This document shows, in pieces, positions 1 through 10,740 of a stretch of DNA of 64,000 bases (the stretch's first letter is position 1; every line of letters starts with the position of its first letter). Source of the stretch: Calocera cornea HHB12733 (taxonomy: Eukaryota > Basidiomycota > Dacrymycetes > Dacrymycetales > Dacrymycetaceae); NCBI GenBank assembly GCA_001632435.1, contig KV424027.1, positions 43,461 to 107,460 on the forward strand, written 5' to 3'. Below the pieces are notes generated by a model. The model saw nothing but the letters and a program-made list of their open reading frames with translations, had not been told where the DNA came from and searched no databases. Made by a program: the position numbers and the translations under genes.

Positions 1-268
1 CTACGATCTGCATGCCTGCTCAGCATTGCGGTGAATGAGCGACACGGGTTGAAGTGCGCACCAAGCTCAAGATGAACCAATGCACGGTCCTGCTCTCGAG
101 CTTCTCCGCCGTCCACATCCTCCACGTAAACTTCTCGTTGTTATCCTCCACGCGCTCGTTGACGGCATGCTCATCGTCCTCGATCGCATGCTCGATGTCG
201 TGCGGGTTCGGGTTCGACCGGCCCGCTTCGGAGCCCAGGAGCGCTTGCGTCTCGGAGGCGGGGGACAT
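1..268 (-). CDS. N-terminal part of a predicted voltage-sensor/ion-channel-like membrane protein (partial)
   Basis: The gene begins at an ATG complementary to 266-268 and runs off the left edge. The first exon (about 268-63) encodes an acidic, soluble N-terminus of about 45 residues, then a basic and aromatic stretch (FTWRMWTAEKLES) leading into a hydrophobic segment (VHWFILSL). A 55-base intron (about 62-8, donor GTGCGC, acceptor GCAG) joins this in frame to more hydrophobic residues. An acidic tail followed by a 'LES..VH' entry into the first membrane helix resembles fungal proteins with an Hv1-type or Ion_trans voltage sensor. That assignment rests on about 20 residues and is a guess. Only the N-terminus is visible, so the S4 arginines that would settle it are outside the window. 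Confidence 0.45.
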
Positions 269-514
269 GAGGTGGTCGTGTGGGCGTAGGGGGAGGCGCA
301 GGGCGTGGGAGGCGCGGGGGATGGTGGGGGATTGCGAGGGGGAGGAGGGGAGGAGGGCGCCCTCTTACATAGGGCCGACGATAGCGCTAGTCCGGATGGA
401 AAGCGCTATTTTTGGCATGGGCTCGGCAGGCATCAGGGTCCAGTGCGGAGAAGACGCGTCGTTGCGTGACGCGTTGCAGGTGCATGATCCTCCTCGGTCT
501 GAACGACCAACACG

Positions 515-1089
515 ATGGTACACCGCCGCATACACCCTTTAGTTTGCCGCACGCTTATCGTACGAATGTAGTCCGATGTACCTGATCCGAAGACCTGGGC
601 GACGGGGGACGACAACGCTACGCCGAAGCAGACGGCGTTCCTCAAGCTCCTCTGCGAAGTACGCACTGCGCGGAGAGCGCATATATCTGGCCTTATGGCG
701 GGCGGTTGATGCGGAGCTGAGCGCTGCGTCAGGAACATGGGGTGGCTTATGATCCTTCCTGGTCTAAGGGAGAGGCGAGCGCCAAGATCGACGAGCTCAA
801 GAAGACGCCGGCGGAGAAGCAGGCTGATGTGACTGAGGCTGCTGGGGAGAAGGGGGAGCTTCTCCAGAACCCTGGGCAGTGGACGACGGGGAGCGAGGCT
901 GCCAGTAGGACCTGTTCCTGTCACTCTGAGACGATGCTGATGTGACGCGTAGCCGGCAAACAGAAGCGTTACATCGCCGCGATGGCGTCTCGTCTGGGCG
1001 AGGATCCGTCGGACGAGATAGATGACGCTCTGACGAAGAGCGCGGCGAGTGCCAAGATCGAGACGCTCAAGAGCGAGACCGGGATGTAA
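515..1089 (+). CDS. DUF3072-type protein with two repeat units
   Basis: Small soluble protein of about 131 residues with two copies of one unit. Each copy has a 'W.TG...AT.KQ..(F/Y)(L/I)' helix followed by a 'K(G/S).AS.KI..L(K)' helix, the pattern of Pfam DUF3072, a family of unknown function common in bacteria and fungi. Proposed exons are 515-517 (ATG only), 572-658, 733-904 and 953-1089, and phase is kept at every junction. The internal introns are well supported: 659-732 joins LLCE to EHGVAYDP, and 905-952 joins GSEAA to TGKQKRYI. The ATG-only first exon with intron 518-571 is inferred because the frame upstream of codon TCC at 572 is closed by TAG and has no usable ATG. The second unit ends at TAA 1087-1089. 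Confidence 0.75.
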
Positions 1090-1227
1090 AGCACCTCCCT
1101 GCACAGAACATTGCAGACTTGATAGTCGGTCGATAGTCCATTGCTGTATCATGCTACAATAATTAGTCTAGCGCCGTCGTGCGCGTGTCACTGCCCCTCC
1201 GCGCTGGCTGGTTGGCCGCTACAATGA

Positions 1228-1798
1228 TTATTCCAGCGCCGTCGTGCGCGTATCACAACCCCTCCTGCCCCTTTGGTTGGCAACGGTGCCGCTGACGCTT
1301 GATATGCTGTGCCCTGCCCAGAACGCCGCGCGCACCATGACGGACTGCTCGACGAGGCCCATAAAGTCCGTGAGGACGGAGGGCGGGCCGAGCAGCCGCC
1401 GGTCGTCGGGCGTGACGATGTCCGAGATGAGCACGCCGCCCGCGGCGCGGAGCTTGTCCAGGTTGGACGGGTCTTTTTCGTCTGTCGCGACGTAGAATCT
1501 GCGGGGTATGCTCAGTACGCACCAGCCTCTGACAGAAGAATGCGGTAGCGCACGGATCATTATCCCTCGGCGGCTGGGCGCCGACAAACTCCTCCCACGG
1601 CTCGGCCCCCGCGACGTCCGCGAGCTGGAAGTCCTCCCACCGCTTCTCCGCGCGCTCGTTCAGCATCCGCCGCCCATGCGCGAGCTGCTGCTGCACCCGT
1701 CTCAGATGGCTATCGAACGCGTTGGCCCCCGCGATCGTCCACCCCAGCCGCACGACTGTCGCGGGACGTCAGTACAGTGCGCAGTATGGCAGGCATGT

Positions 1799-1848
<50 letters not shown>

Positions 1849-3523
1849 AGGGAGCACGCACAGTCGCCCCGCCGCATGTGGATGGCCATCCACATCCTGC
1901 CCTCGACGCGCTCCCGCATCCGTCTGGCAATATGCTCCCCGACCTCCTCCACCCCGGGCGGGAAGATCATGTCCCTCACGACGAGGCTCTGGTACTGCGT
2001 CCTCGCCGCGAGCGAAGTGAAGCGCATGCTCCCCTACGCCCGGCGTCAACTCGGCAAAAGCAGGAATAGAATGGAGGGGAACGGGCACGCACCGGCGGCC
2101 AGCCATTGTGGTGCTCCCCGGGCAACCAGAGCACGTCCTCCCGTACGCCCGCGTACATGTCCGCCCACCCGCGCATGTACTCCCGCCGCATGAACGCCCT
2201 CTCCCCGCCCGTCACGAGCTTGGTGAGGAACTGCTGCGTCCCGCGGAACGTGTACACGGGGCCGATGTCGTACGCCGCCAGCAGGCCGACCAGTGCGTCA
2301 TCTTCGTCGTCGTCCAGCCCATCGGCGTCAGGCAGGAACTGCTGCACCACGTGCCGGACGACACCCCAGTCCGCGTGCCCCCCGCCGGCGGTCAGCGCAT
2401 GCAATCGCTGGCGCAGGCCGTCGTTCAGCTCCTCCCCCTCTGCGAGCTCGGGCTTCCGAGGCAGCCGGTCGACGACCGTGTGCCCCTGCGGCTGGTACTG
2501 CCCCGGGTCGATCCTGTGCAGGGTGAGCTGTTCCGCGCCCGGCGCGCGCGCGAGGTACGCCGCCGAGTCCCACTGGCCGTTGGGCGTCTCGAGCGCCGCG
2601 CTCAGCCCGTGCATGAGCAGGAACTGCGCGGTCGTGATGACCGCGTAGCGCTCCTGGCCCTGGCCCTGGCCCTGGTCCTGGTCCTGGTCCGGGTCGGCAG
2701 GGGCGGGGGAGCGAAGGTCGAACATGAGCTGGATGGGGATGCGCCAGCCGTCCTGGTCCTCCGCGGGGAGGTTGCGCCATTCTTCAGAGCCGGACTCGGC
2801 CCGGTTCACCCTGTGCTCGAAGGCCGAGCACACTTCGCTAGGGGGGGGAGGGGGTCAGCGTGCAGTGGGCAGGTGCAGGGGGCGCAGGGAAGAAGGGCAG
2901 AGGGGAGAGGACGCACTGGGGGAACTCGCAGTCGCGCGCATACACGAAGCTGGGGAGGACGAGGGTGCGGTTCAGGAGCAGCGCGTGATTCAGCCCTGTT
3001 TCGATGATGTAGCGCATCTACGCGAGGCGACGCGACGGAGCCGCCTCAAGTCAGCATTTGGTCTCGCATCTCCCAGGCGCGCACGACGCATATGTGCGCG
3101 AAATGCGCGAAAGAAAGGATACAGTAGACGGCGACGCACGTTGTTCCAGCCCAGCCAGAGGCTCCAGTCCCGCGCATAGTACCCGCTCGTCCGCGCGACC
3201 GTCGCGCGCACCTCCTCAAGCGTCTTGTCAAGCACATGCTTCCCCCTCCTCGCGCGCTGTCCTTCCCCGCCCTGCGCATGCGCACTGGGAGGGGCGAGGG
3301 CCTGTCCGAGCTCCTCACACACGCGCGTCGGGTCCCCCCCGCTGCTCTTCAGCGCGCCGAGGAGGGTGTCGTCCGCAAGCGGCGGGGCGGGCCAGCCCCA
3401 GTTGCGCGCGGTCGCGGAGGGGGAGAAGCGGGCGAGGGGGAAGAAGTGCAGGGTGAGGAGGGAGAGGAGGAGGAGGGCCAGCCCTGCGAGGGCGAGGAGG
3501 ACGGCGCGCGGTGGATGGCGCAT
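1228..3523 (-). CDS. O-fucosyltransferase-like type II membrane glycosyltransferase, copy 1
   Basis: Predicted Golgi or ER type II membrane protein of 624 residues. Exons (minus) are 3523-3140, 3017-2917, 2837-2093, 2033-1862, 1755-1554 and 1498-1228, and phase is kept throughout. A basic N-terminus (MRHPPR) precedes a leucine-rich membrane anchor (residues about 8-30). The domain shows the entry 'MRYIIETGLN..LLLNRTLVLP', the central 'HMRRGD' that marks the GDP-fucose binding region of the POFUT/FUT8-type fold, then 'FYVATDE' and a C-terminal 'SVSG..AN'. These are features of the fungal O-fucosyltransferase family; donor and acceptor are inferred. The Asp/Gln/Gly repeat near 2657-2697 is coding. 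The gene lies head-to-tail with a close paralogue at 4459-7090. Intron 4 (1756-1861) contains a 49-base G run. Confidence 0.8.
1799..1847. repeat. 49-base poly-G (poly-C on the gene strand) homopolymer in an intron
   Basis: An uninterrupted run of 49 G on the plus strand, inside intron 4 (1756-1861) of the glycosyltransferase gene read from the minus strand. It makes up almost half of that 106-base intron and lies between the exon ending in HMRRGD and the next coding exon. Its length is likely to vary and may not be exact in the assembly. Confidence 0.95.
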
Positions 3524-4458
3524 ATGCGCTGCGGGGCACTGGCGGTCGTGGGGGTGGGCGGCTCGGGCACGTGCGGGACTCAGGCGGGCACGGGCGGGCG
3601 GGGTGGGGGCATTACGGGGGGCGTTGGGGGGGGAGGCGTGCGCTGGGCTTTTGTAGTACTCCTCGTGGGCATAGTACGGACGCGTGTCTGCGGCGGGTTC
3701 GAAGTCACTCGCATCCAGTGCGGCGGCGCGCCCTCGGTTCCACACAACTGGGTTTTTCGTCACGTACAGCCGCCGGCGGGCACACAGCGCCCATCGCAGC
3801 CACCGAGCATCGCGCCGGCCCCGCGTGGCGCATGGGATCTGCCAAGCGTACGGCGAACCCCGGGTCGGCCGGAGAACTCAACCTGGGGGAAGGAAGCGTA
3901 ACACGGGCAGGGGTCCCTGCGTTACGTGTGCATGTACGTTGCCACCGGGCGACATTGCATTGTACACCCTACATACGCCCCTTGCAGACCAGTGCACGGC
4001 GGGCGGGCTGGCCCAAGGGCGCGGGTGCTAATACCGTCTGGGAAGACGCCCTCGGCGGGGGACGGGTAGGCCGCGGGTGCGTGCAAACCCGGTCGATCAT
4101 GATCAGTGATCAATGATCAATGATCGTCCTCTGTGGACCTGGAAGCCTGGAAGCCTGGACTGCTGGAAGGCCTGAGAGCTGTCCAGCAAGGATCGGAAGA
4201 CGGGAAGACAGGAGAACGCGAGGCGTCTAAGTGTGCCCTCCCCCCCACAGGCTGCTGGCGCACACGGTTCCGCTGGCTGGCTGGGAGCACACGTTCAGTT
4301 CACTTCGGACTCTGAGTCTCTGACTCTGACGCGATGTCATGGGCGCGTCACTCGCCCGCCTGCGCCGTCATCGTCGCCCGCCCGCTGTCCCGCCGCGCGA
4401 GCCGCCTCTCTCTCTCTCCCCACGCGGCCCATGCCGCTCCCCCCAACGGGCGAGTTCA
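3524..4458. other. Intergenic region between the two glycosyltransferase copies
   Basis: About 930 bases with no reading frame I can support. It holds the promoter of copy 1 and the 3' flank of copy 2. At 4095-4124 there is a cluster of overlapping TGATCA palindromes. Confidence 0.7.
4095..4124. repeat. TGATCA palindrome cluster
   Basis: Several TGATCA/GATCA(A/T) units are packed within about 30 bases, giving short nested inverted repeats. It lies in the intergenic region between the two glycosyltransferases. No function is assigned. Confidence 0.6.
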
Positions 4459-7090
4459 TCAATCGACGACCGTCGTCCTCGCATCGCACCCCCTCGCCGC
4501 CCGCATATTCGCCACGCCCCCACTCACGCTCGTCACGCCATAGCCCGTCCAGAACGCCGCCCGCAGCTGCACGGCCTGCTCGACGAGGCTCACAACGTCC
4601 GTCAGCGCCGCCCGCGCACCGCCCAGCAGCTGCCGCTCCTCCCGCGTCACAAGGTCCGCGAACACCACCGCCCCCGCCGCCCGCAGCATCTCCAGGTGCT
4701 CCCCATCCCGTTCGTCCGTCGCCACGTAGAACGCGTCGCCCTCCCGCGGCGGGTCCGCCCGCGCCCACCCCAGGTACGGCGCGGCGTCCGGCACGTCCGG
4801 CAGGCGGAAGTCGGCCCAGGACTCCTTGTGCAGCTTCTGGAGCAGCACGCGCCCCCGCGAGAGGGAGGCAGTGATCTTGCTGATGTGCGCGGGGAACGCG
4901 GGCGTGTTGGTCCATTTCGTCGTCACGACTAGCGTACACCCCAATACCGCAATGCCGCAATGCCGCGTTCTGTCAGCCCTGTGCCGGTCAGAAAGAAGGG
5001 GAAAGAGGCGCACAGTCCCCCCGCCGCATATGCGCAGCCATCCACATCCTCCCCTGCACCTTCTCCCGCATCCGCGCAGCCACGCGCTCCGCCACAACCT
5101 CCACCTCCTCGGGAAAGCGCATGTCCTGGAGGACGATCCTGGCGTAGGCGTCCCTCGCCTCGGGGGAATGGAAGTACATGCTGGCCTGTTGACGCCGCGT
5201 AGCATTAGCATTGGCATCAGCATTGTCATCAGCACGTCCTTGCTTGAGCTGTGACTGGAAGGGCGGGGGGAAGTAAGGATAAGCGCACGCACCGGCTTGC
5301 GGCCATTATGCACCTCGCCGACGAGCCACAGCACGTGCTCGCCGACCTGCGCGCGGCCGAAATCGTCCACCCACCCGGCCGCCTCCTCGCGCCGCACGAA
5401 CCCGCGCCAGTGCGCAGCGACGCTCTTGCTCAGGTCCGCCGCGCGCGCGTGATACTGGTACACGGGGAGCACGTCGTACGCGCGCAGCGCGGCGATCAGC
5501 TGCGCGTCGGCGTGCGCGTCGGGGGCGGAGCCGGAGCCGGCGGGCTGGGCGGTGGTGTTCGCGGAGAGGAAAGGCAGCGCCGTATCCCTGACGCGGCTCC
5601 AGGCCAGGAGATGGGAGGCAGCCCTGAGCCCGTCGAGCGCTTTCTGCAGGCCCAGGTCCCGCCCGCGGCGCTCCTCCGCGCTTGCGGGAGGGGGCAGGCG
5701 GTCCAGCCGGATGAGGGAGGGGGGGTCGTACGCTTCGTTCGGGATGTAGGCGAGGGAGAGGGGCGCGGGCGGCGGTGCTGCTGCTCTGGAGGGGGGATGG
5801 GAGTGGGAGTGGGAGTGGGAGTGGGAGGGGGGGGGGAGGGAAAGGTAGAGGGAAGGGTCGACCTGGCCATCCGGCCGCTCGAGGAGCGGGGAGAGCCCCT
5901 GCAGCTGGAGGAACTGGGAGAGGGTGATGACGGGTGTTGAGGGGGGCAGGCGGAACATCGTCTGCCGGGGAGGGGTGGTCAGTGGGTGCTCTGGCTGCCG
6001 AGGGAACGGATAGGAACGCGAGTCGGGAAGAGGAAGAGGGTGTTGTCCTGCGCTGGAGAGGGGGACGCAGACGGGGCGAAAGGGGAAAGGGGAAAGGGGA
6101 AAGGAGGGACATACGGAAATGGGGATGCGCCAGCCCTGCTGGTCCTCCGCGGGCAGGGACGCCCACTCGTTGCTCCCCGATACGCTGCGGTTGACCATGG
6201 GCGCGAAGCTGGAGCATACGGCGCTGGTGGGCGGGTTAGGATGTGGTGCTACGAGCCGATGAGGAGGGTTATGGGTGGGGGCAAGTGGAGGCTGAAGCTG
6301 CGGGGGGAGAGCGGCTGATGCTGGTGGGATGCAAGTGGGGACTTGAAGGTGCGGCGCGGAAAGTGGAGGAGGCAAGGGGGAAAGGGACGCACTGGTCGAA
6401 CTCGCAGTCCCGTGCGTATACGAAGCTCGGGAGGACGAGGGTGCGGTTCAGCAGGCGCGCCTGGTGCAGGCTCGTCTCGATTATGTATTTCATCTGTCCG
6501 CGGGGGGGTCAGCATCCCGCATAACGCATCCCGCATCCCGTGAAGTCAAAGGGGACAGCGTCTAATCCCAATCGCAGTCCCAAGAAGTGGAAGTGGGGGT
6601 GGAAGGGGGATCGGGATAGAGAGAGCCGACGCACGTTATTCCACCCGAGCCACAAGCTCCAGTCGCGCACGAAGAACCCGCTGGTCCCGCTGACGACTGC
6701 CCACGCCTCGTCGAGCGTGCGATCGAGCGCGTGGCGGCTCCCTGCGCCGAGCGCGAGGCCGGGAGGGGGTCCGAGAAGGGGAGGGGCGAGCTCGGGGCAC
6801 AGCGGGCGCTTGTCGGCCTTGGCCCCCTGCGGGTGCTGGTCGAACGGGCGTGGTGGGGGGAGGGGCCAGCCCGCCCTCGGGGGCGGGGGGGCAGGGTGCT
6901 GTGGCCTATGCGCGCCGACCTTCCTGCGCACGCCGGCATGCGCGTGTGGGAGGGTATGATGGGCGAGGAGGGCGAGGAATGCGAGGAGGAGGAGGAGGGT
7001 GACGAGGGCGAGGCGGCGCAGGGTCGGGCGGCGGGCGGGGTGGAGCGGGAGGGTCCGGGGGTAGGGCGCGGGGAAGGGCCGGGCGGCCAT
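4459..7090 (-). CDS. O-fucosyltransferase-like type II membrane glycosyltransferase, copy 2
   Basis: Paralogue of the gene at 1228-3523, predicted 658 residues. Exons (minus) are 7090-6635, 6493-6393, 6223-6115, 5961-5293, 5185-5014 and 4928-4459, with all phases consistent. The N-terminus has a Pro/Arg-rich cytosolic stretch and a leucine-rich anchor at about residues 25-45. The same landmarks follow: 'MKYIIETSL..LLNRTLVLP', 'HMRRGD', 'FYVATDE' and 'SVSGGVAN'. Exons 2 and 5 have exactly the lengths of their counterparts in copy 1 (101 and 172 nt), so this is a genuine duplication. It differs by an extra intron (5962-6114) and by lacking the last intron of copy 1. A Ser-His repeat is encoded by the GGGAGT array at about 5806-5831. 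Substrate specificity is unknown. Confidence 0.8.
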
Positions 7091-7822
7091 TGCTGCCGGC
7101 CGGGAGGGGATGGGTGGTGTACACAGCGTCGACAGTAAGCACTAGACAGGTTATGTACAGCAGGAGCGCATAGCAGGACTGCAAAGGAACGGACGGGGGA
7201 CAGGCGCCAGCAACCCCCCTGCCCGAGCAGGCCGGGGCGGAATGGGAATGCTTGGCGCACCCTACTACACCGCGACTGCCTTGGCAGGGTCCAGCCTCAC
7301 CATCCTTCTGCGCCCGCATACGCTACGTCGGACACGTCGCCCGTTACTACTCCTATGTACTCCTCCTCTGTCACTCAGCACTCTCAAGCAGCCACACGGC
7401 ACACGATACCGTGAGTGTCTCTCTGCTGGCTATCACACGTGATGAGTCCTTGTTCCCTATTACATGAACCCCCTCTGCGATCCACGTACAGGGGAGGGAT
7501 TACAAAACGGGTGTTTTTCCTGATATCCTTTCCTTGTCTCTCTCTTGACTGCCCCGGATCGTCGCTGATCAGGCTCGACAGGCTCGGCACGAGAGGGTAG
7601 GGTGCAACAGGATAGCATAGGACAGGATAGAGTAAACAGCGCATGTATTCTGACGCTCTCTATCACTTTGCTGGCTAGATACTGTAAGATAACCGCCCTG
7701 GCGCAGTCGCAGTCGCAGTCACCGTCGCTTTGCCCCCAGCCCCGCCCTCCGCCCTCCCAATGCCCCAAACCCCCACTCCGTCCTCCCCGCTCCAGTGCTG
7801 ACCCGTGCACGGGCACCCGCGC
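7091..7822. other. Intergenic region, no gene seen
   Basis: About 730 bases between the start of glycosyltransferase copy 2 and the end of the FKBP gene. No coding signal was found on either strand. It includes the copy 2 promoter. Confidence 0.65.
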
Positions 7823-8604
7823 TCAGAGCTCCTCCTTCACCGCCGCCCGGTTCTTGATCCCCAGCAGCTCGACGTCGAACTGCAGCGTGGCCCCGCCGGG
7901 GATCTGGTGGCCCGCGCCGCGCGCGCCTGTGCGCTCTTGTCAGCCTAACCCATCCGAATCCAAGTCCAATGCCACCGCGGGACATGGCGATGTCGGGTAG
8001 AATGAATAGTGGGTGGACGCGCACGCACCGTACCCCATATGCGCGGGGATCGTCAGCTTCCTCCGCTCGCCAATGCACATGTCCTTCAGCCCCTCCTCCC
8101 AGCCTTTGATGACGCGTCCTGCGCCCACTGCAGAGCCGGGTTAGCACGGTGTTTATCTGTTTGGAGGAAAGGGGGCGGGTGGGAGCATGGGACGGTATGG
8201 GATGGGATGGTATGGAATGCGTGAAATCAGGGAGGGGAGGGGAGAGAACGCACGCGTAAACTCGAACGCCCGGTTGCGGTCGCGCGACGAGTCGAACTTG
8301 TTGCCATTCGAGGCGAGGGTGCCGGTCTGCATCAGCCAGCCCATAGAGCAGTCAGCACCGTCCTCTGCCCACGATCCGCGCAGCCCCGCTACGGCCACCG
8401 CGCCTGGGGAAGGGAGGAGGGTGATGGACGCACATAATGCATGCTCATGGTATCGCCGTTCCTGCTCTGGAGCGGGCACTCCTCGGGCTTGCTGAGCACC
8501 TCTACGACCAGCTCGTCGACCTGCCCCGGCTCGCCGGGCTGCGCCAGGACGGCCGGTGCGCTTCCGAGGGCGAGGAGGGCGAGGAGGAGGGAGTGGAGCT
8601 GCAT
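7823..8604 (-). CDS. FPR2: FKBP-type peptidyl-prolyl cis-trans isomerase of the endoplasmic reticulum (FKBP2 type)
   Basis: Prolyl isomerase of the secretory pathway, 148 residues. Exons (minus) are 8604-8434, 8326-8254, 8127-8029 and 7926-7823, and phase is kept at all three introns, each with a GTGCGT donor. A hydrophobic signal peptide covers residues 1-21 (cleavage near AVLA/QP). The FKBP fold shows '[12 protein letters not shown]', '[11 protein letters not shown]', '[11 protein letters not shown]', '[12 protein letters not shown]', 'GYG' and '[10 protein letters not shown]', all in canonical order. This includes the aromatic and Val-Ile positions that line the rapamycin/FK506 pocket. The protein ends in KEEL, a possible variant of the KDEL/HDEL retention signal; mammalian FKBP2 ends in RTEL. 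Family and compartment are well supported; the retention signal is inferred. Confidence 0.92.
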
Positions 8605-8922
8605 GTTTGTTTCGGTGGCAGGAGGAGGGGGACGGTGCTGTTCTTGGTTGGCAGGGCGCTGGGCGCTGGGCGGGAGACGTGTAACCTAACCCCCAGGCTC
8701 CACGCGACGCGAACGTGCTTCTCCAATCGGCCCTAGCCCCCTCCCCTCCCCTTCCGCTTACCGCCGACGGCGTGCACCGCCACCTTCGCCTCAGGTCAGA
8801 ACTGTACAGCACCAGACCCACACACGGGAGCAGTTTTGGCCCCCTAGGACGCTCGACACCCGCTGCTCATCGTCTGCATCGAGGAAGATCCTGCTCGACG
8901 TCTGCATTTGCTGCTTGTTACG
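8605..8922. promoter_or_regulatory. Divergent intergenic region between FKBP2 and eL39
   Basis: About 320 bases separate the two start codons, which point away from each other, so both promoters must lie here. CT-rich tracts are present near 8735-8755. No TATA box was recognised. Confidence 0.5.
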
Positions 8923-9376
8923 ATGGTGCGTTCCTCTCTCTCTCCTGGCTGCAGATGCGGTGGCTAGGCTGCTGTGCGGGTGCGGGGATGCGGAGGGCTG
9001 GCCACGGCCGCTCGACCCTCCTCACCCAGCCGCCCCTCCTTGACCCTGCAAAACCACAGCAAGCTAACCGCAACCCCCGCCCCCTCGCAGCCCTCCCAAA
9101 AGACATTCCGCGTCAAGCAGAAGCTCGCCAAGGCCGCGCGCCAGAACCGGCCCATCCCGCAGTGGTTCAGGCTCAAGAGCGACACGAAGATCCAGGTGCG
9201 TCCTTTCTTCCTCCTTCCCGCTTCCCCCTGCCTCCCCACTCCCTCGTGAGCGGGAGCGGGACGGGGAGTGGGGGAGTGGTCGTGCTGCTAGGACTGGGAC
9301 TGGGACTGGGCTGATTCGTTGCGCGTAGTACAACGCCAAGCGGAGGCACTGGAGGCGGACGAAGCTGAGACTGTAA
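8923..9376 (+). CDS. RPL39: 60S ribosomal protein eL39
   Basis: Cytosolic large-subunit ribosomal protein of 51 residues lining the lower exit tunnel. Exons are 8923-8925 (start codon only), 9091-9195 and 9329-9376. Splicing gives [20 protein letters not shown], continuing through '[16 protein letters not shown]' and '[15 protein letters not shown]'. Length and sequence match the family along the whole protein. The first exon is just ATG: the codon is followed directly by GTGCGT, and the next exon begins with CCC after CTCGCAG. Both introns use GTGCGT donors. The basic composition is typical. The identification is essentially certain. Confidence 0.97.
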
Positions 9377-10740
9377 TCGTCCACGTTCCTGTTCCTGTTC
9401 CCGTTCCTGTTCTACTCTCCCGGCCCGATCCGACTCGACTCGACTGGCAGACTGGAGCTGGACGGTGCGGGCGATGTGGGGAAGGAGAGATGCGGTAGAG
9501 ATGGGATCTCGCGGATGTGATGCCTGCGAAGAGACGATGTATGGTGTATGGTGTATGGCTTGAGCGCGCGTTATGATCATGCCCATGCTATCCACTCCTG
9601 GTGCGTGCGCCTGCGTGGCGGGGAGCGCCGATCCGCCTGGCTGCGACGCCGCTCGTCCCCGTGGTGTGCGAGAGCTGGACGGACCGCCGTTCCGTATTCC
9701 GCCCATGGTGTGCCAGTGGTCCCGGCGCACACAACGGTCCAACTGGACGGTCGCATTCATTGAGCTGGACTATCCTCCAGATCGAAAACTGCTGTGGCAA
9801 AATCTGTCTCCTACGCCGATCATCTCGCCGTGAGCGGTAAGCGAATGGAGCACGACCACCAGGCTGCAGGTTGCACGATCAGCACAGACCGAACCCGTCT
9901 AGCCCTGCCGCACATGCACATGATCCGGCGACCGGCTGGCCCTCCCCAGGCAAGGGCAGCGGGAGTGTTACCCCCTTTGTATGGGGGCGCGTGACCCACT
10001 ACTACTGTGGGCCTGTCAGAGCATCTCCCTTTCACAGCTTGGTGGCACGCATATGGGTTGTTTGCTCGATGCACAATATGAATGCAAGTGCGCGGTGGTG
10101 GCCCAGGCCGCTCCAAAAGGACCGCCCACCCACGGCGCCAGTCGCGCAGAGGCATGGGCGGGCGGGGCGCGTGACGCCTCCACCCCGCCGCTGCCTCCAC
10201 CTCCTCCTACACCCGCCGTTCACCTGTCCAGCCCGTCTGTCCGGGTTCGCAAATAGCTCCCTGTCCACGCGGCGCTGCCGTTGGGGCCGACCATGTTCCT
10301 ACGGCCGCTGTCGGATGGGCGACCGTATCATGTTGGCCGGCGATTCGCGGGCGGAAAGCAGCGGACGGACGGGGCGGCGCGCCCGGCCCCGCTCCCCCCG
10401 CACGGAACCGCTTCGCCCCCTTGGTCATTCAACAAATGAATACAGTACAGGACATTCACCAGCACTCCGACGGCGCCCACTGAATAACCTCCCCAACCTC
10501 ACAGCAGCGCGCAGCCGCTTGCGGTAAGCGGCCGCGTGCCCCCGTCAGCCCGCTGTCACTGTGCTCCCTTTGTGTTGCATCGGGCAACTGGCAAGGCCGA
10601 GGGCGCCGAGCGGGATGTCCGCCTGACTGGCTGACGCTCGAGGGGAGGGCGGGTGGAGGGGCACCGACGGTACATATACTCCACGTCTCCACCGTAGCTG
10701 CAGCCCGCCCACTCACCTACCAATCTAAGCAAGAGCAACA
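9377..10740. other. Intergenic region, no gene seen
   Basis: About 1.36 kb with no frame that looks coding on either strand. It holds the eL39 3' flank (TTCCTG-type short repeats near 9384-9412) and the promoter of the oxygenase gene. An AT-rich stretch TACATATACT at 10671-10680 could serve as a TATA-like element about 60 bases before that ATG. Confidence 0.6.

Noticed and set aside
1508..2193. Open frames rich in poly-Gly or poly-Pro across the G run
   Set aside because: They arise from the 49-base homopolymer in an intron of the minus-strand glycosyltransferase and have no support outside it.
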